64,000 nt of DNA from Burkholderia ubonensis subsp. mesacidophila. GTDB lineage: Bacteria > Pseudomonadota > Gammaproteobacteria > Burkholderiales > Burkholderiaceae. Under the pieces are notes generated by a model. The model was not told the origin of the DNA and ran no database searches. It saw only the letters and a program-made list of their open reading frames with translations. The position numbers and the translations under genes were made by a program. Below are positions 20,075-28,646 of the stretch, piece after piece. The stretch covers positions 1,240,001 through 1,304,000 of the forward strand of contig NZ_CP020737.1 of assembly GCF_002097715.1 (NCBI RefSeq), given 5' to 3'. Every line of letters starts with the position of its first letter. Within the stretch, counting starts at the first letter, position 1.

Positions 20075-21415
20075 ATGAACGCACAAGAAGCCAATTTCGA
20101 CGGACTCGTCGGCCCGACCCACAACTACGCCGGGCTGTCGTTCGGCAACGTGGCGTCGCTGAACAACGAGAAATCGGCCGCGAACCCGAAGGCCGCCGCG
20201 AAGCAGGGCCTGCGCAAGATGAAGCAGCTGGCCGACCTCGGCTTCGCGCAGGGCGTGCTGCCGCCGCAGGAGCGCCCGTCGCTGCGCCTGCTGCGCGAGC
20301 TCGGGTTCTCCGGCAAGGACGCGGACGTGATCGCGAAGGCCGCGAAGCAGGCGCCCGAGCTGCTCGCCGCGGCGAGCTCCGCGTCGGCGATGTGGACCGC
20401 GAACGCGGCGACGGTGAGCCCGTCGGCCGACACGAGCGACGGCCGCGTGCACTTCACGCCGGCGAACCTGTGCAGCAAGCTGCACCGCGCGATCGAGCAC
20501 GAGTCGACGCGTCGCACGCTGTCGACGCTGTTCGCCGACCCGGCGCGCTTCGTCGTGCATGAGGCGCTGACCGGCACGCCGGCGCTCGGCGACGAAGGCG
20601 CGGCGAACCACACGCGCTTTTGCGCGCAGTACGGCCAGCCGGGCGTCGAGTTCTTCGTGTATGGCCGCTCGGAATACCGCCGCGGGCCGGAGCCGAAGCG
20701 CTTCCCGGCGCGCCAGACCTTCGAGGCGAGCCGCGCGGTCGCGCATCGCCACGGGCTGCGCGAGGACGCGACGGTCTACGCGCAGCAGGACCCGGACGTG
20801 ATCGACGCGGGCGTGTTCCACAACGACGTGATCTCGGTCGGCAACCGCGACACGCTGTTCACGCACGAGCGCGCGTTCGTCAACAAGCAGGCGATCTACG
20901 ACACGCTGACGGCGGCGCTCGACGCGCGCGGCGCGCACCTGAACGTGATCGAGGTGCCGGATGCGGCGGTGAGCGTGTCTGACGCGGTGACGTCGTATCT
21001 GTTCAACAGCCAGCTGCTGTCGCGCGCCGACGGCTCGCAGGTGCTCGTCGTGCCGCAGGAGTGCCGCGAGAACGCGAACGTCGCCGCGTACCTGGACAGC
21101 CTCGCGGCCGGCAACGGCCCGATCCGCGACGTGCTGGTGTTCGACCTGCGCGAGAGCATGAAGAACGGCGGCGGCCCGGCGTGCCTGCGCCTGCGCGTCG
21201 TGCTGAACGACGCGGAGCGCGCGGCCGTCACGTCGAACGTGTGGATCAACGACACGCTGTTCGCGTCGCTCGACGCGTGGATCGAGAAGCACTACCGCGA
21301 CCGTCTCGCGCCGGACGACCTGGCCGACCCGGCGTTGCTCGAAGAGTCGCGCACCGCGCTCGACGAACTCACGCAGATCCTGCGCGTCGGGTCGCTGTAT
21401 GACTTCCAGCGCTGA
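20075..21415 (+). CDS. astB: N-succinylarginine dihydrolase
   Basis: Penteine-fold hydrolase of 446 residues that converts N2-succinylarginine to N2-succinylornithine, ammonia and CO2. Family start [16 protein letters not shown] is present. The catalytic Cys is Cys370 in [10 protein letters not shown], and His lies in the conserved [11 protein letters not shown] region. The frame is open far upstream through astD, but ATG 20075 with GAGGGAACGACG before it gives the standard N-terminus. It overlaps astE by 17 bases. Confidence 0.95.
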   Translation: MNAQEANFDGLVGPTHNYAGLSFGNVASLNNEKSAANPKAAAKQGLRKMKQLADLGFAQGVLPPQERPSLRLLRELGFSGKDADVIAKAAKQAPELLAAASSASAMWTANAATVSPSADTSDGRVHFTPANLCSKLHRAIEHESTRRTLSTLFADPARFVVHEALTGTPALGDEGAANHTRFCAQYGQPGVEFFVYGRSEYRRGPEPKRFPARQTFEASRAVAHRHGLREDATVYAQQDPDVIDAGVFHNDVISVGNRDTLFTHERAFVNKQAIYDTLTAALDARGAHLNVIEVPDAAVSVSDAVTSYLFNSQLLSRADGSQVLVVPQECRENANVAAYLDSLAAGNGPIRDVLVFDLRESMKNGGGPACLRLRVVLNDAERAAVTSNVWINDTLFASLDAWIEKHYRDRLAPDDLADPALLEESRTALDELTQILRVGSLYDFQR

Positions 21416-22454
21416 GGCCCGCATGCGCGACGCGGCCTGGCTCGACGACTTCCTCGCGTTCACGCTGGCCGGCGACGCGCCGGCCGTGCGCGACGGCGTC
21501 TGCGCCGGCGGCGCGGTGCGCTGGCAGTGGCAGGGAGAAGGGCTGCTCACGCTCGAGCCAGGCGCGGCGGATCCGGCGTCGCGCCGCAGCGTGCTCGTGT
21601 CGGCCGGCGTGCACGGCGACGAGACCGCGCCGATCGAGCTGCTGTCGATGCTGGTGCGCGACGTCGCGGCCGGCACGCTGCCGCTCGCGTGCCGGTTGTT
21701 CGTCGTGCTTGGCAATTCGCCGGCGATGCGCGCGGGCGAGCGCTATCTCGACGACGACCTGAACCGCCTGTTCAGCGGGCGCCACGCGCAGGTGCCGGAC
21801 AGCCGCGAGGCGCCGCGCGCCGCGCAGCTCGAGGCGGCTGCCGCGGCGTTCTTCGCGGCGGCGCCGGCCGAACCCGGCGCGCGCTGGCATGTGGACATGC
21901 ACACGGCGATCCGCGCATCGGTGTTCGAGCAGTTCGCGCTGCTGCCGCATACGGGCACGCCGCCGTCGCGCACGATGGTCGAATGGCTCGGCGATGCGCG
22001 CATCGCGGCGGTGCTGCTGCATACCGCGAAGGGCCATACGTATTCGCATTTCACGGCCGAGCATTGCGGCGCGCTCGCGTGCACGCTGGAGCTCGGCAAG
22101 GTGCGGCCGTTCGGCCAGAACGACCTGACGCGCTTCGCGGCCGCCGATCTGGCGGTGCGCCGGCTGGTGTCGGGCGCAAAGCGCGACGAAGGCGCGTCGT
22201 TGCCGCGCGTGTTCACGGTGATCGACCAGATCACGAAGCAGAGCGACGCGCTAGAGCTGTTCGTCGCGGCCGACGTCGCGAACTTCACGCCGTTTCCGCG
22301 CGGCACGGTGCTCGCGCAGGACGGCGCGTACCGCTACACGGTGCGGCACGACGAGGAGCGGATCGTGTTTCCGAACCCGTCGGTGAAGCCGGGCCTGCGC
22401 GCGGGCCTGCTCGTCGTCGACACCACGCGCGAGACGCTCGCCGCGCTCGTCTGA
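21399..22454 (+). CDS. astE: Succinylglutamate desuccinylase
   Basis: Zinc carboxypeptidase-like (aspartoacylase family) enzyme of 351 residues, last step of the AST pathway: succinylglutamate to glutamate plus succinate. Zinc ligands His72 and Glu75 (in GVHGDETAP) and His168 (in HVDMHTAIR) are visible. ATG 21399 lies inside astB; ATG 21423 is an alternative that removes eight residues. It closes the six-gene operon. A perfect 18-bp GC palindrome (22544-22561) about 90 bases downstream may act in termination. Confidence 0.93.
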   Translation: MTSSAEARMRDAAWLDDFLAFTLAGDAPAVRDGVCAGGAVRWQWQGEGLLTLEPGAADPASRRSVLVSAGVHGDETAPIELLSMLVRDVAAGTLPLACRLFVVLGNSPAMRAGERYLDDDLNRLFSGRHAQVPDSREAPRAAQLEAAAAAFFAAAPAEPGARWHVDMHTAIRASVFEQFALLPHTGTPPSRTMVEWLGDARIAAVLLHTAKGHTYSHFTAEHCGALACTLELGKVRPFGQNDLTRFAAADLAVRRLVSGAKRDEGASLPRVFTVIDQITKQSDALELFVAADVANFTPFPRGTVLAQDGAYRYTVRHDEERIVFPNPSVKPGLRAGLLVVDTTRETLAALV

Positions 22455-22543
22455 CGCGCGGGCAGCGACGGCTGCCTTGCGCATTTGCGACATCGTCTTG
22501 CAAGTTCCGCATGCGCGCCGCGTGGCGGCGTGCATGCAGTGCA

Positions 22544-22561
22544 GCAGGCCGCGCGGCCTGC
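22544..22561. terminator. GC palindrome after the ast operon
   Basis: GCAGGCCGC directly followed by its complement GCGGCCTGC forms a perfect 18-bp palindrome, followed by CGCTTT. It lacks a real T-tract, so its role as a terminator is weak. Confidence 0.35.
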
Positions 22562-22565
22562 CGCT

Positions 22566-22597
22566 TTGCCGTGATGGCGCGCGGGGATTGGTACAAT
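22566..22597 (+). promoter_or_regulatory. Candidate promoter of the arginine-binding protein gene
   Basis: TACAAT (22592-22597) is a good -10 element in this genome. The nearest -35-like hexamer is TTGCCG (22566-22571), 20 bases upstream, which is longer than ideal. It suggests that the binding-protein gene can be expressed apart from the ast operon. Confidence 0.45.
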
Positions 22598-22722
22598 CGC
22601 GGCCTTGCGGCTGTTGCGCCGCATCACGGCGACGCATCGCGATTGTCCGGGCGTTCCGGCCCTGCAATGATGCATGCGCACGTTGTTCCAGAACTATCCG
22701 TTCGTATCGAGGAGATTCCCTG

Positions 22723-23517
22723 ATGAAGTTGGATTGGCGAAAAGTGGCCGCGCACGCGGTGGTGACGGCGGTGGCCGTGGCGGCAGGCAGCGCGTTTGCG
22801 GCGGATCTGAAGGAGATCCGTTTCGGCGTCGAGGCATCGTATGCGCCGTTCGAGTACAAGACGCCCGACGGCAAGCTGACCGGCTTCGACATCGATATCG
22901 GCAACGCGGTGTGCGCGAAGCTGAAGACCAAGTGCGTGTGGGTCGAGAACGACTTCGACGGCCTGATCCCGGCGCTGCAGGCGCGCAAGTTCGACGCGAT
23001 CAACTCGGACATGACGATCACCGACCAGCGCAAGCACGCGATCGCGTTCACCGATCCGATCTACACGATCCCGAACCAGCTGATCGCGAAGACGGGCAGC
23101 GGCCTGCTGCCGACGCCGCAATCGCTGAAGGGCAAGCGCGTCGGCGTGCTGCAGGGCACGATCCAGGAAGCGTATGCGAAGAAGAAGTGGGCGCCGGCCG
23201 GCGTCGACGTCGTGCCGTACCAGACCCAGGATCTCGCGTACGCGGACCTGAAGTCGGGCCGTCTCGACGCGACGTTCCAGGATTCGGAAGCGGGCGCGAA
23301 GGGCTTCCTGTCGAAGCCGCAGGGCGCGGGCTTCGCGTACGCGGGCGGCACGGTGAGCGACGCCGAGATCCTCGGCTCGGGCGTCGGCTTCGGCCTGCGC
23401 AAGAACGACGCGGCGCTGAAGACCGCGCTCGACCAGGCGCTCAAGGACCTGAAGGCGGACGGCACGATCGACAACCTCGCGAAGAAGTACTTCAGCGTGC
23501 CGGTGACGCTGAAGTAA
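22723..23517 (+). CDS. aotJ: Lysine/arginine/ornithine-binding periplasmic protein
   Basis: Periplasmic solute-binding protein of 264 residues (ArgT/HisJ/AotJ family). The signal peptide is cleaved near SAFAAD. The mature start IRFGVEASYAPFEYKTPDGK and the TGFDIDIGNAVCAK and NSDMTITDQRK segments are typical of cationic amino-acid binders. RBS AGGAG is 10 bases before the ATG. In Pseudomonas the equivalent gene heads the aot operon; here it lies beyond the ast operon, about 10 kb from its likely permease genes. A strong hairpin terminator follows. Confidence 0.93.
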   Translation: MKLDWRKVAAHAVVTAVAVAAGSAFAADLKEIRFGVEASYAPFEYKTPDGKLTGFDIDIGNAVCAKLKTKCVWVENDFDGLIPALQARKFDAINSDMTITDQRKHAIAFTDPIYTIPNQLIAKTGSGLLPTPQSLKGKRVGVLQGTIQEAYAKKKWAPAGVDVVPYQTQDLAYADLKSGRLDATFQDSEAGAKGFLSKPQGAGFAYAGGTVSDAEILGSGVGFGLRKNDAALKTALDQALKDLKADGTIDNLAKKYFSVPVTLK

Positions 23518-23544
23518 GCGCGCGGTTCGACTCGTCGCACAATG

Positions 23545-23577
23545 CAAACCGGCCGCTCATGCGGCCGGTTTGCTTTT
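23545..23577 (+). terminator. Intrinsic terminator after the binding-protein gene
   Basis: CAAACCGGCCGC (23545-23556), loop TCAT, GCGGCCGGTTTG (23561-23572), then CTTTT. The 12-bp perfect stem ends the arginine locus and lies just before the convergent HDOD gene, which may share it. Confidence 0.85.
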
Positions 23578-23607
23578 GAGGGGAGGGGGGCCGGCCCGCC
23601 GGGCCGC

Positions 23608-25092
23608 TCAGTGCGTGAAGAACCGCCCCAACTCCCGCGCCATCTCGTTCAGCACGGCCATTTCCTGCTGCGTGATCTTCCGCGCCGGCTGCGCGCCCGC
23701 CCAGTCGCCATACAGCAGCGCCACCGAACCCGCGCCGACGCGCACCGGCAGCAGCACGAACGCGTGCGCGTCGTCGAACGCATCCAGATACCACGCCGGC
23801 AGCCGCTTCATCATCTTCGGCTCGCGCGCCTGCTCGATGAAGATGCCGACGGAATTGCTGATCGCGAGGTGGAACACGTCGGGCTCGAAGCGCTCGTCGA
23901 AGCGCAGCTTGTCGAGCGCCGCGTCGACGCCGGCGCCGAAGCCGAGGCGCGCGGCAAACGTGCCGTCGTCGTGCCGCACGAACATCACCGTGCGGGTGAA
24001 CGCGAGGCCCGCCAGCAGGCTTTCCGACGCGAGCGCGAGCACCGGCGTCAGCACGTGTTCGGACGGCAGCGCGCGCAGGTCCGAGAGACCGGCCTCGAGG
24101 CAGGCCTCGGGCTCGCCCTGCGCACGCGCGATCGCATCCGCGTTCGCGCGCAGCTCGACGATCTCGCGCATCACGGTATCGCTCGCCTCTTCGCGCACGA
24201 GCCGGTCGGCGATCTCGACGAGCGCGTCCGGGCCGGTGTCGAGCACCGCGCCGTAGTGCTGCGCGAGCGACGCGATGCGCGCGTCGCGCTGCGGGCTCGC
24301 CGGCATCGCCAGCGCGCTCGCGACGTCGGTCGAGCAGCGGCTCACCGCGCGCAGCCAGGCGATCTCGCTGGCCGGGCTGTCGTCGTCGGACGCGTCGCGC
24401 GCTTCGCCGTCGTCCTCCACGAGGTCGTGGCTGTCGTCGTCGGTCATGCCCGCGCGGATCACGTCGGGCAGCCGCCAGCGGGCGGCCGCCTCGAGGCCGA
24501 TCTCGTCGAAGCCGACGCCGAGCACGTCGACGCAGGCGGCCTCGTCGTCGCCGTGCAGCTCGGCGGCGCGCCGGCGGATCCGGTCCCATTCGTTGTCGAG
24601 GTAGCAGACGACCAGCAGCTTGCCGACCTGGCGCATCAGCGAGCAGACGACCGCTTCCTCGCCGGCGCGCAGGTCCACGTGCTCGGTCAGCTTGCGGGCG
24701 ACGCAGCCCGACAGCAGCGCGCGGTTCAGCTCGAGCTTCGCGTCGATGCGGCGCGACGTGCTCTGGTGGAAGTGATCGACGAGCTTCAGGCCGACGACGA
24801 GATGGCCGACCGCGTCCATGCCGAGCACCATCAGTGCGCGGGTCACGGTCGTGATGTTGCCGCCGAACGCCATATACATCGCGGAGTTGGCGAGCCGCAG
24901 CACTTTCTGCGTCAGCGCGAAATCGGACAGCACGACGCGCACGAGCGCGGTGAAGTCGAGATCGTCGTTCTTCATCGCGGCCATGGTCGCGCGCAGCGAT
25001 TCCGACAGCAGGGGGAAGTCGCCCCGTTCGTTCATCCGGATCCACAGCTTGTCGAGCAGCGCCGTCCGGGGCAGGTGTTCGGTGATTGACAT
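23608..25092 (-). CDS. HDOD-domain signalling protein with GAF-like C-terminus
   Basis: Cytoplasmic protein of 494 residues. Residues about 20-230 form an HDOD domain, a catalytically inactive HD-related fold used in signalling (FPLLSESLRATMAAM, LRLANSAMYMAFGG, ITTVTRALMVLGMD). Residues about 335-490 look like a GAF sensor domain. An acidic Asp-rich linker (DDDSHDLVEDDGEARDASDDD) sits between. It lies 31 bases downstream of the PAS-GGDEF-EAL gene in the same direction, so both are probably one operon working in c-di-GMP or motility control. No metal-binding HD pair was seen. Confidence 0.85.
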   Translation of the reverse strand: MSITEHLPRTALLDKLWIRMNERGDFPLLSESLRATMAAMKNDDLDFTALVRVVLSDFALTQKVLRLANSAMYMAFGGNITTVTRALMVLGMDAVGHLVVGLKLVDHFHQSTSRRIDAKLELNRALLSGCVARKLTEHVDLRAGEEAVVCSLMRQVGKLLVVCYLDNEWDRIRRRAAELHGDDEAACVDVLGVGFDEIGLEAAARWRLPDVIRAGMTDDDSHDLVEDDGEARDASDDDSPASEIAWLRAVSRCSTDVASALAMPASPQRDARIASLAQHYGAVLDTGPDALVEIADRLVREEASDTVMREIVELRANADAIARAQGEPEACLEAGLSDLRALPSEHVLTPVLALASESLLAGLAFTRTVMFVRHDDGTFAARLGFGAGVDAALDKLRFDERFEPDVFHLAISNSVGIFIEQAREPKMMKRLPAWYLDAFDDAHAFVLLPVRVGAGSVALLYGDWAGAQPARKITQQEMAVLNEMARELGRFFTH

Positions 25093-25123
25093 ACGGATCT
25101 GTTCGGTTCGCGTGGGCGGCGCG

Positions 25124-26959
25124 TCAGGCCGCCTCGTGCAGGCGGAGCTGCTGCGCCTCGAAGCGCTGCGCCAGTTCCTCGGACGGCAGCGCCTGGCAGA
25201 CGAGCCAGCCCTGGATATGGTTACAGCCCATCTCGGTCAGCAGTTCGCGCTGCGCCTCGGTCTCGACGCCTTCGGCGACGAGTTCGAGATCGAGCGTCTG
25301 CGCGAGGCCGACGACCGCCGACACGATCGCGCGGTCGTTGCGCGACGTCAACAGGTTCTCGACGAAGCTGCGGTCGATCTTCAGCTTTGCGAGCGGGAAG
25401 CGCTGGAGGTAGGCAAGGCTCGAATAGCCGGTGCCGAAATCGTCGATCGCGAAGCGGATGCCGAGTTCGGTCAGCTCCTCGAGCAACCCTTTCGCGCGCG
25501 CGGGATCGTGCATCAGCAGGCTTTCGGTGATCTCGAGCACGATCCGGCGCGGATCGATGCCGGTCAGCGAGATCGCGTCGCGCACGCTCTGCGTGAAGCG
25601 CGGATCGCGGAACTGCTGCGGCGATACGTTGACGGCGACGTACTGCAGCGCGAGCTCCTGGCGGTCCCACGCGACGAGCTGCATGCACGCGGCCTTCAGC
25701 ACCCAGTTGCCGAGGTAGTTGATGAGGCCGATCGATTCCGCGAGCGGAATGAAGGTCGCCGGCGGCACGAGCCCGTGCACCGGATGGCTCCAGCGGATCA
25801 GCGCCTCGACGCCGACCACCGCGCCCGACTGGCTGCGCGTGATCGGCTGGAAATGCAGCGAGAATTCGCCGTTGCGCACGCCGTCGTAGAGGTCGGCCTC
25901 GAGCTTCAGGCGCTCGGCGTCGGACCGGTCGTCGAGCGGCGTGTGGAACGCGAGCGCGTTGCCGCCCGACGCCTTGGCCTGCTCGAGCGCATGGTCCGCA
26001 CGGCGCAGCAGCGGGCTGTGGTGCTGCGCGCGATGCGGCGCCGCGCGCTCGTCCGGATAGAGCGCGATGCCGATGCTCGCGGACAGGTGCACGGGCTGCC
26101 CGTTGTACACGTATGGCTGCCGCACCGCGGCCTGCAGCCGGCGGGCGAGCGCGCCCGCGATGTCGCTCGCCCGCGCGCGGTCGGCGGCGGTGAACACCAC
26201 CGCGAACTTGTCGCTCGCGACCCGCGCGAGCTGCTCGTCCGGCGTCACGAGCGCCTGCAGCCGCTGCGCGGTCTCGCGCAGCAGCGCGTCGCCGGCGTCG
26301 TAGCCGAGCGCGCGGTTGATCCGCTGGTAGTCGTCGAGGTCGAGCAGCACGAGCGCCGCGCAGGTGCCGGACTCGTCGGCGAGCTGCTGCGCGCGCATCA
26401 GCGCGGGCACCAGCGCCGACAGGTTGTCGAGCCCCGTCATCGGGTCGTGGTGCATCTCGTAGGTGAGGCGCGCCTCGAGCGCCCGCCACGACGACACGTC
26501 GAACGCGGCGACCGCGAAGCCGTCGACGCCGTGGTGGCGGCTCTTCACCGCGCGCACCTCGACGTCGAGCGGGTAGGTCAGCGACTTGACGATGCACATC
26601 GTCGCCTTCTCGACTTGGCCGGAACGCGCGGCGCGCGCGAGCAGGTCTTCGAGCGCCGCGGTATCCTGTTCGGCGATCAGGTCGCGCAGCGTCAACGTGT
26701 GCAGGTAGTCGCGGTGATAGCCGATGAAGCGCAGGCTCGCGTCGGATACGTACAGAAAGCGCAGCTCGCGATCGACATGGGCGAGGAAATCCACCGGGCC
26801 GACCGTCTGCTCCAGCCAGTTGCGCACGGTGTCGTCGCGACGCGGCGCGCTGGCGCGCGCGGGCATCAGCGCGCCGCCCGACCAGGCGAAGCGGCGCAGC
26901 GTATGCAGGGCGCTGCGCCAGGAGCCCTTGCGTGGCGTCTGTTTCCTGTTGGCTTCCAT
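25124..26959 (-). CDS. PAS-GGDEF-EAL protein, likely c-di-GMP phosphodiesterase
   Basis: Cytoplasmic signalling protein of 611 residues. A PAS domain (about 45-145) is followed by a degenerate GGDEF domain (about 165-325) in which GGDEF reads ASDKF near residue 249, so it should not make c-di-GMP. The EAL domain (about 345-600) keeps EAL (in VEALIRW), the DDFGTGYSS loop, the KIDRSF lysine and the final VAEGVE glutamate, so hydrolysis of c-di-GMP is expected. ATG 26959 is chosen; an in-frame ATG at 27076 would extend into the shared upstream promoter region. It is first in an operon with the HDOD gene and diverges from the peroxiredoxin gene. Confidence 0.9.
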   Translation of the reverse strand: MEANRKQTPRKGSWRSALHTLRRFAWSGGALMPARASAPRRDDTVRNWLEQTVGPVDFLAHVDRELRFLYVSDASLRFIGYHRDYLHTLTLRDLIAEQDTAALEDLLARAARSGQVEKATMCIVKSLTYPLDVEVRAVKSRHHGVDGFAVAAFDVSSWRALEARLTYEMHHDPMTGLDNLSALVPALMRAQQLADESGTCAALVLLDLDDYQRINRALGYDAGDALLRETAQRLQALVTPDEQLARVASDKFAVVFTAADRARASDIAGALARRLQAAVRQPYVYNGQPVHLSASIGIALYPDERAAPHRAQHHSPLLRRADHALEQAKASGGNALAFHTPLDDRSDAERLKLEADLYDGVRNGEFSLHFQPITRSQSGAVVGVEALIRWSHPVHGLVPPATFIPLAESIGLINYLGNWVLKAACMQLVAWDRQELALQYVAVNVSPQQFRDPRFTQSVRDAISLTGIDPRRIVLEITESLLMHDPARAKGLLEELTELGIRFAIDDFGTGYSSLAYLQRFPLAKLKIDRSFVENLLTSRNDRAIVSAVVGLAQTLDLELVAEGVETEAQRELLTEMGCNHIQGWLVCQALPSEELAQRFEAQQLRLHEAA

Positions 26960-27082
26960 GTTTCTCGCTGACGTGAAGGGCTGGAACCGGTTGTCCGCAA
27001 CAAATAACGGCAAACCACGCGGAATCTTTAATTCATGCGCGGTCCGCATGGAAGCGGTTTCGCGCGACCGGATCAAGTGCAG

Positions 27083-27133
27083 ATGTTCGATCGTCGAACA
27101 TTTGCGAACACGTATCGAGGCTGACTTTATAAG
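27083..27133 (+). promoter_or_regulatory. 19-bp perfect inverted repeat and -10 upstream of peroxiredoxin
   Basis: ATGTTCGATCGTCGAACAT (27083-27101) has perfect 8-base arms around TCG. Just downstream, TTATAA/TATAAG (27127-27133) resembles a -10, and TTGCGA (27102-27107) abuts the repeat at a somewhat long spacing. An unknown regulator may bind here and act on peroxiredoxin, on the divergent EAL gene, or both. Confidence 0.55.
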
Positions 27134-27147
27134 AAATGAGGACGCAG

Positions 27148-27699
27148 ATGAAGCGAAAACTGACGGTGATGTGCGCCGCGGCGGCGCTGGTGGCGGGTCT
27201 CGCGCTGAACGCGCAGGCAGAACTGAAGCCGGGCGATACCGCGCCGGATTTCACGACGCAGGCGTCGCTGGGCGGCAAGACTTACACGTACTCGCTCGCC
27301 GACGCACTGAAGAAGGGGCCGGTCGTGCTGTACTTCTACCCGGCCGCGTTCACGAAGGGCTGCACGATCGAGGCGCACGCGTTCGCGGACGCGGTCGACC
27401 ACTATGCCGCGTACGGCGCGACCGTGATCGGCGTCTCCGCCGACAAGATCGACACGCTGACGAAGTTCTCGGTCAGCGAATGCCGCAGCAAATTCCCGGT
27501 GGCCGCCGACCCCGACGCGCGGATCATCCGCGCGTACGACGCGAAGCTGCCCGCGCTCGACCGCGCGAACCGCGTGTCCTACGTGATTTCGCCGGAAGGG
27601 AAGGTGCTGTACGAGTACACGAGCCTGTCGCCGGACAAGCACGTCGAGAATACGCTCGGCGCCGTCAAGGCGTGGGCGGACGCGCACCCGAAACAGTAA
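27148..27699 (+). CDS. Exported peroxiredoxin (AhpC/TSA, PrxQ/Bcp-like)
   Basis: Thiol peroxidase of about 183 residues with a signal peptide (MKRKLTVMCAAAALVAGLALNAQA), so it should act in the periplasm. The catalytic motif is YFYPAAFTKGCTIEAHAF, with peroxidatic Cys in KGCT; a Cys in VSECRSKF is a possible resolving partner. Cytoplasmic Bcp/PrxQ proteins lack the signal. ATG 27148 has GAGGACG before it; ATG 27136 would add four residues. The likely substrates are hydrogen peroxide and organic peroxides, with an unknown periplasmic thiol donor. Confidence 0.88.
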   Translation: MKRKLTVMCAAAALVAGLALNAQAELKPGDTAPDFTTQASLGGKTYTYSLADALKKGPVVLYFYPAAFTKGCTIEAHAFADAVDHYAAYGATVIGVSADKIDTLTKFSVSECRSKFPVAADPDARIIRAYDAKLPALDRANRVSYVISPEGKVLYEYTSLSPDKHVENTLGAVKAWADAHPKQ

Positions 27700-27783
27700 C
27701 GGTGACGGCGGCTCCCGCCCGGCGGTCGCGCCGCGGGGCGGGGACGGGCGCTCGCGCGGCCGCCGGGGCCGCGGCGGCAGGCA

Positions 27784-28413
27784 TCATGCGCGCAGCGCCT
27801 GCTCGATCGGCACGCCGCCGCCGACGAAGCCGATGGTCTTGCGCGAGATGCCGAGCTTGATCGCCTCGATCGCGGCCCACGCGACGTCCTGGCGCGACAC
27901 GGGCGGCGCCGGGTCGAGGCGGTCCTCGGTCAGCGCGATCTTGCCGACGCCGGGGTCGTCCGCGAGCGGGCCGGGGCGCAGGATCACGTAGTCGACGCCC
28001 GACGCGATCACGTGGTCGTCGCCCTCGCGCTTCATCTGCGAATAGTGGCGCAGCGCGTCGGGGCTGCGCTCGGGCCAGTAGGCCGTCAGCGAACTGATCA
28101 CGACCAGCTTCTGCACGTTGCAGGCCAGCGCATAGTCGGCGGCGCGGGCGACCGCGTCGCGATCGATCTGCTCCTCCTCGGCCGCGCCTTCCGACTCGGC
28201 CGACCCGGCCGCGTAGATCGCGTGCGTGACGCCCTGGAATGCGTGCGAGAAGTCGCCCGCGAGGTCGGCCTCGATCACCTTCGCGCCCGGCAGCGTATAG
28301 CCGTGCCGGCGCACGAGCGCCGTGACCTCGAATTCCGGCTGCTTGAGCAGCAGATCCGCGCAGGCCTGGCCGGTGCGGCCGGTCGCGCCAATCAGCAGTA
28401 CCTTCGTCGTCAT
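27784..28413 (-). CDS. NAD(P)H-binding atypical SDR-family protein
   Basis: Rossmann-fold protein of 209 residues with the dinucleotide-binding start VLLIGATGRTGQA. The family is that of atypical short-chain dehydrogenases/NmrA-like proteins (SDR_a5, YwnB/YtfG type). A VVISSLTAYWPER segment and an LRPGPLADDPG segment occupy the usual positions. Substrate is unknown. It is convergent with the peroxiredoxin gene and divergent from the NYN gene. An in-frame upstream extension adds an unlikely basic N-terminus. Confidence 0.85.
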   Translation of the reverse strand: MTTKVLLIGATGRTGQACADLLLKQPEFEVTALVRRHGYTLPGAKVIEADLAGDFSHAFQGVTHAIYAAGSAESEGAAEEEQIDRDAVARAADYALACNVQKLVVISSLTAYWPERSPDALRHYSQMKREGDDHVIASGVDYVILRPGPLADDPGVGKIALTEDRLDPAPPVSRQDVAWAAIEAIKLGISRKTIGFVGGGVPIEQALRA

Positions 28414-28646
28414 GAAACCGCTCCTTGCTCGATGCGTCGTCGGTCCAGATGGGGACGGACGAACGATACTCAAGTGTATGTCGAATTGGCCCGGCGGCGG
28501 GCGGGGAAATGGGGGCGTACCGGCGGCGAGGAGCGGCGAGCGCATGCCGGCGACTGCGGAAGCGACTCGCGAACCGGCTATCATGTGCGCGATGCATTTT
28601 TTGCCGCAACGCGCGACGACGCGTCGGCCAACCGGTTGGAGTACAC

